Shown here: positions 9,649 through 18,244 of the stretch, piece after piece
Numbering within the stretch: position 1 is the first letter of the stretch
Layout: each line of letters begins with the position of its first letter
Assembly: GCA_027576995.1 (NCBI GenBank)
Contig: JANBQC010000462.1
Location: forward strand, 1 to 22,794
Direction: 5' to 3'
DNA length: 22,794 bases
Source: Dimargaris cristalligena
Lineage: Eukaryota; Kickxellomycota; Dimargaritomycetes; Dimargaritales; Dimargaritaceae
Made by a program: the position numbers and the translations under genes
The notes under the pieces: generated by a model
What the model was told of the DNA's origin: nothing
Databases searched by the model: none
Seen by the model: only the letters and a program-made list of their open reading frames with translations

Positions 9649-9904
9649 TTAGATACTATCCGGAACACCCACCCAATATTGCCCTTAAGTATGATCACAT
9701 GGTGCAGAAGTACCATTCATTAGAGAGGCCATTTCATTTATAATTACAAAAAGACGGGAGGGGGTGGTGTGTTGCCCACTGGAGATCTAACCGATATCGG
9801 CTGAGCAATTAGGGTAGAGGTGATAGGAAAAGTGTAGGAGAAAGGAAGACGAATCTCTCTCTCCCCTCCAACTAGTGACGTATTCGTCCTGTGGTCGATC
9901 ACCC

Positions 9905-10944
9905 CTATATCTTCACCCCGGTGGATATAAACATCATGAGTTTCTCGAGGTCCGAGGCCGTTTCCTTCATTAACCCAATTTGATTACTGGCGAGGGTAGG
10001 CCCGGATCCGGGGGTATGGTTATCGATGCCCGGAGCGTTTTCGGTAGCTTCGTCCACAATGCGCAACTTGAGCCGCGATCGGTATTCTTCCAAGTACCGT
10101 TTCAAGCATTGTTCAGCTGACAGGCATACGGTATCGTGGGCCTCGGCCTTGGACTGGAGAATGGATCCACGTTCAGATAATTGTATGAGGGGGGGTGTAG
10201 CACAAAGGAAAGTGATAGAAATGAGCTGGTTTGTAGAATCAGTAACCAGTTTAGTGAAGAAGTGGCAATGGAAGGGGGGGGTGATCAATCATATAATCAG
10301 TAACTAACTGACCTTCCACGCTTTTAATTCCTCAACCTGGGGATTGGATACTTGTCGTTTGGCCTGAATAGCCGCCTGAATACCCGCCAGGTCGGTGCTG
10401 TCGACCTCTTTGACCAGACCCCGCTGGGCATTTTCCACTTCGGGGATGGGTTTGGTACGCAGGAGAATGGACATGATTTGTTGCTCCTGATCACTACCCA
10501 CCGGCTCATTGGGGTGTAGCACTAACTTGCGCAGGCTGGACGAGGGTTGGTCACCCAGAACTCGACTCAGACTGACGAAGCGCGCGACCAAAATGTTGAA
10601 TTTGTTGAGTACTTCGGGCCTATTGTATATAGGGTATGGGCCGGTGAGCGCGTATTAGTCGGGCCGGGGGACGGTAGATAGAACAATAAGTTAGAGGATA
10701 GTTTCAATGGAACGTAATAGCCATGGGCACCCCCCCCTTTAATTCATGGTGCCAAGTATGTATACCAAACGGCTCGGACTGACCATGCAGTTGAACCAGG
10801 CGTAACTTACCATGGTACCGGGTAGGGATAATGTGGGTCGGTGACCTGAAGAAATGGCACGAAGGATTCCTTGAGTTGCTGGAGTTTGGTTCGCAGGGAC
10901 TCTAGCTCGATGATCTGCTTGGCATTGTCATGGAAAGGGTCCAT
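9905..10944 (-). CDS. MED8: Mediator complex subunit 8 (three exons)
   Basis: Three minus-strand exons join in frame: 10944-10811, 10619-10313 and 10153-9905, giving 229 residues. Introns are 10810-10620 (GTAAGT...AATAG, with a CTAAT branch-like site) and 10312-10154 (GTCAGT...CCAG). Med8 is part of the Mediator head module, which links activators to RNA polymerase II. Visible hallmarks are an N-terminal helix of Leu/Gln-rich residues (LESLRTKLQQLKESF, 15-29), the W-P-x-V-L-x-x-F block (Trp45 is split by intron 1), the conserved LRTKPIPEVE (98-107) and a helical C terminus. The N-terminal layout (WPxVLxxF followed by LVLHPNEP) and LRTKPxPEVE match the Med8 family well. Exon joins are by eye; exon 3 has the least family support. 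Confidence 0.82.
10154..10312 (-). other. MED8 intron 2 (159 bp)
   Basis: The donor is GTCAGT, a less common variant, and the acceptor CTCCAG. It lies in phase 0 between Lys147 and Ser148. Without splicing, the frame stops two codons after the donor (TAG at 10306-10304). Confidence 0.6.
10620..10810 (-). other. MED8 intron 1 (191 bp)
   Basis: The donor is GTAAGT and the acceptor AATAG. A GACTAATAC branch-point-like sequence sits about 40 bases before the acceptor. The intron splits the Trp codon (TG|G) of the conserved WP motif. Confidence 0.75.
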
Positions 10945-11127
10945 GGTTGAAAACAGTGGAGGACACGTCCGCTGGTTAAGAGTAGGGAATTAGGGAGTTG
11001 GCCAGAGTACAAAATTTAAAGCGAACCAGGCGGATGGTGGAAATGAGAAGCTGTGGTAGTGGCTTGATAATAAAGAGAAACGAAATAATACAATTAAAAG
11101 AACGAGAAAGGGGTATGGGCTTCATTA

Positions 11128-11141
11128 CCCCCCCCCCCCCC
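11128..11141. repeat. Poly-C tract (14 C)
   Basis: Fourteen consecutive C. A similar 14-base G run lies at 21092-21105. Their exact lengths are prone to assembly error. Confidence 0.9.
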
Positions 11142-11454
11142 TGAAAGAACCCCCCATAACTTAGTGCGGAATCTACTCACCCAATTTGTTCATGCCGCAT
11201 TCCCTGCGTCTATGAACTCGTTTTGAAACCGCAAGTCCAAGAGCAATAGTATGATTAAGTGTCACAGCCGTAGGTTGTGGACAAAGTATCAGAAGCGGGA
11301 GTTCCACGACTTCATTACCAGGACCGTATTGCCTGTAGATATCCAATATCAATTATCATCGGGAACTCGATGTTTACCATTTCGTAATTGTCCAATTGTA
11401 GCTATGCCATATATTTACAAGCTTGAAAAATGCCAAATGGGTTAGGAGAACATA

Positions 11455-11484
11455 TGGGAGGGGTTCAGCTCGGAGGTAAAATGA
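11455..11484. mobile_element. Possible single-end fragment of the MITE family
   Basis: TGGGAGGGGTTCAGCTCGG preceded by ATA resembles the terminal inverted repeat of the 138-bp MITE but loses the match within about 20 bases, and no opposite end follows. It could be a decayed end or chance. Confidence 0.25.
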
Positions 11485-11799
11485 ATAGTCTGATTGATAA
11501 GGCAGGTTTCACTGATTGTAAAATCGAAATCACTTATTTAACCATACGCAAACCACTTGAAGATGTATGTAACTGTTTGAATTTCACATGCACAATACTA
11601 GCAATAAAACTACAAAACGAGTCATCCTCACAATTTAGACCCAATTATTCTAAGCTGACGTTGGTACCTTCTTCATGCACTCTTCAAGGTTTAAATACCC
11701 GACAGCTACTGAAACGTTGGCGTAATAAACACAAATCATTGTCTAGAAAGATGCTAAAGCTGTAGCAATTCAAAGGAGGAAAACATCATGTTCTTTTAA

Positions 11800-12705
11800 A
11801 GAAATCCACCCATGTTTACTAGCGACCCAGAAGCAGTAGGGCCATTATGAGGAAGTATGGTGACTGCGGTGGTGCAAACAATACTACAGGATACTCGCAT
11901 ACTATCGAAACCATGAAGGCACGGCGCAGCCACTAGATTACGGGCCATCCAGGCCTACCATTTCCTTCCCTAGGCACCGCGAGCGCCAATATATATATAT
12001 ATATATATAAATAAAACACCGTTTCAATTTATATGACCCATCCCAATTGCAACTTGAATGGTCACAAGTGATTCTCCGTCCATTGTTCCAAGCCATTCCC
12101 GAAGGGCAGAAAGCGTTCATTCTGCCTATTAGCAACGAATCATTTGACCGGGACTATGTCATGACTTGGTGATGTTCATGTATTTGATCGGCGACTAAGC
12201 CTACCTGGTAATGTTAAATTGGAGTCCTTGTCAGCGCATTACAATGTCCGATAGGCGGATTCCTCTGCTAAATAAGGCATATATTGAATAACAATGAATG
12301 ATCAATCTGGCATGGCTAGTCTAATCCTCCTCCTCTGAAAACAGGCCCGAGAGTTCAGGATGCCTTTTTCTGCATTGTCATTATGAAAATCTTATTTTGA
12401 AGAAGCCTTCAGCCCGAAGCTTCAGCAATAGCCCTGTCCCAGGACCAGGTGCTGCAGGTCATTACACCAGTCGATTGTACCTAACCACAATCTAATGGCT
12501 GTCCTAATACAGGTTCCTTGATTGTAAATGTTCATGAAGCCATTTTGCTAGACAACAAAGGGAATACCGGGATATAGTAGCCTGTCCTTGGCCAATTCCT
12601 AATATTACCGACGAAGGTATTGCCCCCAAACTAAAATTTTGGAATAGGCATGTGTTAGTAATCCACTTTGAAGGGAAAGATTGGAACCAGCTATGCGGCA
12701 TCTGA
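11800..12705 (+). pseudogene. Decayed gene of unknown family (several broken open segments)
   Basis: Successive segments read like protein but are broken. Segment 1 is 11800-11970, with in-frame stops and the words GSMVTAVVQTILQ and RLRAIQAYHFLP. Segment 2 is 12011-12172, with LQLEWSQVILRPLFQAI and KAFILPISNESFDRDYVMTW. It continues one base out of frame to 12254 (DVHVFDRRLSLPG) and again to 12291 (DRRIPLLNKAYIE). Segment 3 is 12538-12705, with REYRDIVACPWPIPN, KLKFWNRHVLVIHFEGKDW and a closing LCGI. None has an ATG near its start. An AT microsatellite sits between segments 1 and 2. I do not recognise the family. The joined order is inference; the segments could belong to more than one gene. 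Confidence 0.4.
11989..12009. repeat. (AT)n microsatellite, about 10 units
   Basis: A 21-base alternating AT run directly before the open segment that begins at 12011. It lies inside the putative decayed gene. Confidence 0.95.
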
Positions 12706-12741
12706 TTTCTTTTATTAAAAAAAATACGAATGGTAAAAAAG

Positions 12742-12749
12742 TATATAAA
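12742..12749 (+). promoter_or_regulatory. TATA box (TATATAAA) for the 12911 gene
   Basis: TATATAAA lies 169 bases upstream of ATG 12911. A strongly C/T-rich leader (about 12800-12890) follows, a pattern typical of fungal promoters. Confidence 0.6.
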
Positions 12750-12910
12750 CACCAGTGATGTTCATCTCCAGTATCCATACTTCAATTTCATATCCCGAGG
12801 CATTCTTTCTTTTCCAACAACGTTCTCCTAGATTCCACCTTTCCTCCTCCCTGCTTTCTTCCTCTCACCTTCTCTAGGGTTCTATATCTCACTCATTTAA
12901 CATCCTTTAA

Positions 12911-13132
12911 ATGGCTATACCAAGGCCTTTATCCCTCTTACCAGTAGCCACTAGCATAAGAACATCTAGGTGGCGCCCTGCAGTAATGCAGACAATAAAT
13001 AAACATAGGCACCCTTATCAGGGTGTCACTGGGCATCCTCTATTTGCTTTGGAGGATTTCCCTGCCCACGACCCCAGGGCTAACCTCTCTGAGGCAGACC
13101 AGACGGGGAAAATTGTACCAGCCTCCACATAG
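12911..13132 (+). CDS. Small protein of unknown function, possibly mitochondrial
   Basis: A 73-residue ORF beginning with ATG directly after a TATA box and a long pyrimidine-rich leader. An AATAAA signal (13187-13192) lies 55 bases after the stop. Residues 1-33 (PRPLSLLPVATSIRTSRWRP...) contain Arg, Ser and hydrophobic residues with no acidic residue, which suits a mitochondrial presequence. The rest is polar (HPLFALEDFPAHDP, SEADQTGKIVPAST). I do not recognise the family. The promoter and poly(A) layout is the best evidence that it is real; an intron extending the protein cannot be excluded. Confidence 0.5.
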   Translation: MAIPRPLSLLPVATSIRTSRWRPAVMQTINKHRHPYQGVTGHPLFALEDFPAHDPRANLSEADQTGKIVPAST

Positions 13133-13186
13133 TTTGAACCCAGGAGGTGCCTGCCAAAGTGCAGGTTAAATGTACTTTAATTCTTT

Positions 13187-13192
13187 AATAAA
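13187..13192 (+). terminator. Poly(A) signal AATAAA after the 12911 ORF
   Basis: A canonical AATAAA 55 bases after the stop codon, in an AT-rich 3' region. Confidence 0.45.
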
Positions 13193-13726
13193 TATTTCCA
13201 ATAAGTTTATATATATGTATGTATAGTTTGATTTAACTGGGGATAGCAACCTTTTTATACCGAGATGCCTGCTCATTACATAAACTGGATTAATAGTCTG
13301 ATATGGTTTGCTTTAGAAATCAGTTTAGGATAAAGACCAGTAATAAGGAAATTGGATTGAATTATTTCATATATTTGTAAAAGTCGCTGTAGTGAGTAGA
13401 ATAATGGAGATTCTGTGGGTGAGGGTCTTTGTTTCAACGGAAGTTATTGAATCGATTAGCTAGTACAGTTATACTTAAGCCTATGAGATGCCTGGTTTAA
13501 GCAAGTATTCCGGCTGGGGCGGTGTTTTCTAATACTTTTTAGGCCAGTTGTACTTCCAAATAGGTATATTTTAATTGGAACTGGCGCCTGTTAATACACT
13601 GTGTATCAATATTACAGCTTCTTCTATTCATAATACTCAAATAATTATATGATAGTAATGTCTTTAATATGTTTATATTAAATATACAACCCCATTAAAT
13701 TTACTCCATCTACCTTACTAATCACC
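13193..13726. other. AT-rich intergenic region
   Basis: No open frame of note. A TATA-like AAATATAC lies at about 13680-13687, some 40 bases before the ATG at 13727. Confidence 0.4.
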
Positions 13727-14532
13727 ATGTCTACACTCGGTCTGGAGGTAATATACTTTGTTTAAATGTTTTGGCCGGCGGATCTATCAAAGATAAAGAA
13801 GCCAACAGATATACCTCTCTGCGACTTATTGCATTCCGGATATTTATTTGATATGACTAATTCTTGGATAACTTCCTCCGGCAACTGGTATATAGTATGT
13901 AAAATATTCCAGGCCGATTATAGCCCTGCCCCAACCGATGGCCATTTTGGCGGTAATCGAACTTCCCTGGATTGGATGATATTAGCGACCCAACCTAGAG
14001 AGGGATATGCGTTACAAAGAAGCCCTCGTAAAGGAACAAGCCCCCCCCCCACACAGCAATAAGAGCCAGACTGGCGGCGAATCACATACCACTACCACCA
14101 ATCGCTCCTACACATCGTTGTGGCTTCGATAGCGCCCACCAGTGGTGTGAGTTGATTCCAACCGGGGATGAGTATAATCCTCAGGTGGGCCTAACCATTG
14201 GTTGCGGGTGGGCCAATGGGAGAGGTCATGTGACTTGGGAGGTACTGATGGGAATGGCTGCTTCCCAACACCGCCTGACCTTAGTTGCAGATGGCGCTAA
14301 ACTCCTACAGGCCACTAAAAAGCATTGCCCAGCCTACATGGTATTCGGCTGTTCTATGCCACTAAAAGAGGAGAAAGGGGCCTTTGGAATTGTACCTATG
14401 TGTACGAACGAGGCCCAGCTGTATGGTTATCGAAGTACAGCGGAAAGAGACTCAGGGTTTCTCTGTGGGGGGAGAGACTGGCGTAATGAGCGACTGCCAG
14501 CAAAAGGCGGATTAAGTGAGGGGGATTTTTAA
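13727..14532 (+). CDS. Uncertain gene model, unknown family
   Basis: An ATG at 13727 encodes MSTLGLE and runs into a GTAATA donor at 13748. A matching acceptor (TTCCAG, ending at 13912) would continue in phase with ADYSPAPTDGHFGG. From about 13999 another frame (RDMRYKEALVKEQAPPP) reaches a 10-C run at 14041-14050. Beyond it a third frame is open to TAA at 14530-14532 (...HRCGFDSAHQWC, GLTIGCGWANGRGHVTWEVL, KHCPAYMVFGCSM). One reading is a gene with two introns (the second only 46 bp) and an indel in the C run; another is two decayed fragments. The 14032-14532 frame has protein-like composition but no family I know. Treat all joins as tentative. Confidence 0.27.
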
Positions 14533-14645
14533 TCTCGGGTATATTCTCTGTACTCTGGCAGTATCCCTTACCAAGCTCTTCTTTCGTTAGGTCTTATTAT
14601 CCTTTTCCCTTTTCTCTCCTCCTTCGGCTCATCGCTTAATCCACT

Positions 14646-16037
14646 ATGCTTCGCAACGCCCTTTCGCAACTGGGTGAGTAGCCCGATCCGGAACGCTCCA
14701 TTGGCAGCATTCACTGCCCCAGGCCTCACAAGTAGTCGAGAATAACTGCGGGGGGGGCGGGGATAGGTGCTTTCTATACCATCGAGACCGCCCTTCGCAT
14801 ATAACCAACCTCCTGCTGTAGCGATCGTTACTCGGCTGATCTAGCTGAAGAACCGCCCCAGTACCCGGCCCCATGCTTCAGAATTTACTAGGCTAGGGCG
14901 CAATCCCTCCATATATTCACACATTGACCCATTTCGTATGTGGCCTGGACATAGAGCCCCACTACCCACGATGGTAACTAACCCTAACTTAATATATTTT
15001 TATATATTGTCACTTCCCCTTTCCCTCGCCCTATGCCATGCCTTCCTCGTTTACTTCCCCATTTGCCTCACACAGCCCAGCGCCGTGCCTTTTCCACCTC
15101 TGTCCTCCGGGCCTCGCCCTATGACAGCACCTTTGGCAACATGGCCATCGGCAAGAACACCCGGGTCATCTGCCAGGGGTTCACCGGCAAGCAGGGCACT
15201 TTCCATTCCCAACAGGCCATCGAATACGGCACCAACATGGTCGGGGGCACTTCGCCCAAGAAGGCCGGTACCACCCACCTGGGTCTGCCCGTTTTTGGTT
15301 CGGTGAAGGAGGCCGTGCGTGAAGTGAAGCCCGACGCTTCGGTGATTTATGTGCCCCCGCCCGGGGCCGCCGCCGCCATTCTGGAGGCCATTGAAAACGA
15401 AGTGCCCCTGGTGGTGGCCATTACCGAAGGTATCCCCCAGAAGGACATGATCAATGTGGTCAAGGCCCTCCAAACCCAGAACAAGACCCGTCTGATCGGC
15501 CCCAACTGCCCCGGCATCATCAAGCCCGGCGCCTGCAAGATCGGTATCATGCCCGGCCATATCCACTCCGCCGGTAAAATCGGTATCGTGTCGCGTTCCG
15601 GCACTCTAACCTACGAAGCCGTCAACCAGACCACCGAGGTGGGTCTGGGCCAGTCGCTGGTCGTCGGTATCGGCGGTGACCCGTTCAACGGTACCAACTT
15701 CATCGACTGCCTCAAGGTGTTTTTGAACGACCCCGAAACGGAGGGCATCATCTTGATTGGTGAAATCGGCGGGTCCGCCGAGGAAGAGGCCGCTGCTTAT
15801 CTGCGGGAATACAACCTGACCCGGACCCTGCCCAAGCCCGTCGTGTCCTTCATCGCCGGTCTGACCGCTCCCCCCGGTCGCCGCATGGGTCACGCCGGTG
15901 CCATCATTGCCGGTGGTAAGGGTGGTGCTCAAGATAAGATCAAGGCCCTGGAAGACGTCAATGTCGTGGTGTCCAAGTCCCCGGCCCAGCTCGGTATGCT
16001 TATGCAGAAGGCCATGAAGGAAGCCGGTCTGGCCTAA
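14646..16037 (+). CDS. LSC1: Succinate-CoA ligase [ADP/GDP-forming] subunit alpha, mitochondrial (two exons)
   Basis: Exon 1 (14646-14673) encodes MLRNALSQL and the first base of the next codon; exon 2 is 15076-16037. The spliced protein has 329 residues, the same length as yeast Lsc1. It forms the alpha half of the TCA-cycle enzyme that converts succinyl-CoA to succinate with ATP or GTP formation in the mitochondrial matrix; the beta subunit is not in this window. Seen: an Arg-rich presequence (AQRRAFSTS, 10-18), the CoA-binding Rossmann motif [12 protein letters not shown] (43-54), GPNCPGII (151-158), SRSGTLTYE (182-190), GIGGDPFNG (207-215), [12 protein letters not shown] (238-249) and the phosphohistidine loop [10 protein letters not shown] with His282 as the catalytic residue. 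The start comes from the splice model, since the in-frame ATG at 15033 lies inside the intron. Confidence 0.94.
14674..15075 (+). other. LSC1 intron (402 bp) within the presequence
   Basis: The donor is GTGAGT and the acceptor CACACAG. A TAACTAACCCTAAC branch-like region lies about 90 bases before the acceptor. Phase 1: the G of exon 1 plus CC of exon 2 makes Ala10. The intron cuts the mitochondrial targeting sequence. Confidence 0.8.
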
Positions 16038-16635
16038 GGTGTGGGATCTTCTCATCTCATCTCTTGTCTCACCTTTTCCTTTTTGCCGTGCAACCCCTCC
16101 GCGTTTATTTATACCCTTGGATCCGCCCACCCATGGCCGTCCTCCCCCCTCCTGACTTATTTCCCTTCATCATCCTTCGGAAGACAGACCAATTGACTGG
16201 CCTCCTGCCCCCTGATTGTTTACACACCCCTTTTATTTTCTAGGCCATGTACAGCTGGATAACTCCGCGGCCCAACTGCCGGCCAAACCGGCTATGTTGA
16301 TGGTCCAGTTAGAATAAATGTTACTTTCTTACAAAAGGGGTTTGTCAAAAAGAAAAGGTGGGGGTGTATGAAGATCTAAGCTGCCCTCACTGTCTCGAAT
16401 GGGTGGAATATATGGCTGAGTTCGCAGGTATGGTGACTATAATCAATCAAGGTTTATTTTGAAGCGAAAAAATAGTTGGCCAATTCGGATAGATAATTGA
16501 TGCCAGGGTCGATCCAGTCTACCACAATTTATCACTTCCCTCTATTTCGGTGAAAAGGATAATTATTGACCTGGTTGGTCGACTGGTCTACACACTAGAC
16601 TAGGAATATGATGGGTGGAAGGGGAGGGCGATGAT
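16038..16635. other. Convergent 3' region between LSC1 and the coiled-coil gene
   Basis: An AATAAA at 16313-16318 (+) is a candidate LSC1 poly(A) signal. A short open stretch before it (about 16243-16311: GHVQLDNSAAQLPAK...) follows a TTTTCTAG acceptor-like site but has no start and no donor partner. Confidence 0.4.
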
Positions 16636-17485
16636 TTAAAGGTTGATGGTTTTTCCCTCTGACTTGAGTGCGGCATGGATATCCTGCTCAACATCACGGA
16701 TTTGGGCCCGGAGACTCAGTTGGTCGCGGCTGGTTTGGTCGTAGAGGCGACGCATGTCATCGTTCACCTTGGACACGTGGTCCTTGGTGGCCATCTTTGA
16801 CTCGAGGACCTGCATCTGCTTCTCTAGCTCATCGATGCGCTTCAAATAGCCGCGCACCTGGATAGCGGGTAATGCAGTGATCAGGCCCCAAGGGACATAA
16901 AGTCACGGATAATACGGATAACATAGTAAACGGGTTAGTACCTCCTACGATATTGTAAGGCATTCCTCCAGGTCGAGGTCTTCAGTATATATCTTAGCCA
17001 CGCCCAATACGGCCCAAAAGAAAGAGCAACTATTTGATTTTAGTACCAATCATCATTGGGTACAATGTATGGGCGAGTGCCGTGGTTCACTAAGCACCGG
17101 ACTGGATTGATAGGGGACCTGAGAAATGGTCGCCCCTCCCCCACTTTATTAGCCCTCTCTTATCCAGGCGTACCTTTTCGGTTTCCTTGTACAGGTCATC
17201 GACCGTCGACAGCAGCTTCACGTTGGCCTTCTGGATCTCTTCCACCAGGTACGACGCTCCGAAAATGGAAGCAAAAGTGGCACCGAAGAACAGGCCAAAC
17301 AACGCCGAGCGCACCGAACCCTTACGGGTGTAGACGATTTTGGTGGGGGCGGCCTTACGCAGCTCCTCGGCGTTCACGGGGCTAGATTGGCGAACCATGC
17401 GGGTGGTTTGGAGACCCCGGGTCAGTACCATGGAGGGCGTGGCACGGGCCGAGAAACGGGCGGTGAAGGAGCGGAAAAGGACCAT
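16636..17485 (-). CDS. Mitochondrial inner-membrane coiled-coil protein, conserved fungal family of unknown function (two exons)
   Basis: Exon 1 (17485-17174) and exon 2 (16857-16636) join in phase 0 to give 177 residues. Residues 1-35 are an Arg/Ser-rich presequence (FRSFTARFSARATPSMV...), so the protein should enter mitochondria. One membrane helix follows at about 60-81 (SALFGLFFGATFASIFGASY), then a long helical coiled coil, about 82-165 (VRGYLKRIDELEKQMQVLES...). The layout of basic patch, Gly-rich helix and a heptad region starting LVEEIQKANVKL resembles an uncharacterised fungal mitochondrial family with a G-L-F-G-F helix. That family match is from memory of its pattern and is not certain. 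A pyrimidine-rich stretch lies just upstream of the ATG on this strand. Function unknown. Confidence 0.72.
16858..17173 (-). other. Intron of the coiled-coil gene (316 bp)
   Basis: The donor is GTACGC and the acceptor ATCCAG, in phase 0 between Lys104 and Val105. Reading through the donor gives a stretch with no coiled-coil character, while splicing keeps the helix continuous. Confidence 0.65.
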
Positions 17486-18244
17486 AGTGATGGGAAGAAT
17501 CTGTAGGGAGGTGGAGGAAGGGAAGGAGGCTCAAAATTTAGGCGGCAGGTGGATTCAGGATCGGTGGCAATGGGCTTAGCCAAAGGTGGAATGAAATAAT
17601 CGGGGTGGGTATTGAATAGAAACTAAGGGAGACAAGAGACTTGTGAGTGGCAGTAGTACCCTGGACAAATGTGGTGAAAGGGAATCCCACTTGTATTTGG
17701 GAGTAGATTGGGACGGCCCACTGCTTCGAATTGCCGGGTTTGCATTAGCTGCGCTTGGTGCTTACCGCGCTGGGTTCAGCAGCACACACATACCCTGGCG
17801 TCGCATGCTCTGGATCTCCTAGTTATTCCTGGACAGCAATGATCTGACCCATTCCATTGGTGAGGTGGGGGGTAACCAGCCGAGCTGATGGTTAACCGAC
17901 CATCCTGGGCCATGGCCATATCCGCAGCTTAGCCTAGGCATTTGCTGTTGGGGTAAAAATAAATCTCCCCGCTAATCGACAAGATAATGTACCGCCGATG
18001 TTAAATCTATCCCAGATTGCCACAGCCATTTTGTTATGTTGGCCACTTTCTGAACCGTTTGAGAATCATTCCCTTACATCCAGTCAAGCGAACTGCCCGT
18101 AGCTACTTGTCGAATAACCCGTTCTTTAGCCATTAACGCTAACTCAATATCCGGCTTATTTATTGAGTGTTAATAGTAAAAAATGACACCGGCAAATACC
18201 CTTTTATCCAGAGGGCGTATGTTTCTTTTTTCTTTTTCTGAAGG
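17486..18244. other. Intergenic, upstream side of the 17485 gene
   Basis: No supported gene. A plus-strand frame from about 17616 to 17821 is open (LRIAGFALAALGAYRAGFSS) but has no ATG, and a 47-codon Cys-containing minus ORF overlaps the region. Both may be chance. Confidence 0.35.

Larger units (their letters stand above)
10945..11799. other. Intergenic and MED8 upstream region
   Basis: This contains the MED8 promoter side and a 14-base C run at 11128-11141. Two ATG ORFs (11251-11445 and 11430-11765, +) are open but do not resemble any family I recognise. Confidence 0.35.

Noticed and set aside
11251..11765. Two overlapping ATG ORFs, one with a methyltransferase-like LIDKAGFTDCKIEITYL stretch
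   Set aside because: The resemblance to C-terminal parts of SAM-dependent methyltransferases is short, with no SAM-binding motif.
13766..14062. Possible retrotransposon integrase zinc-binding motif (DGHFGGNRT)
   Set aside because: Only a short loose match; no reverse transcriptase, RNase H or LTR was seen.
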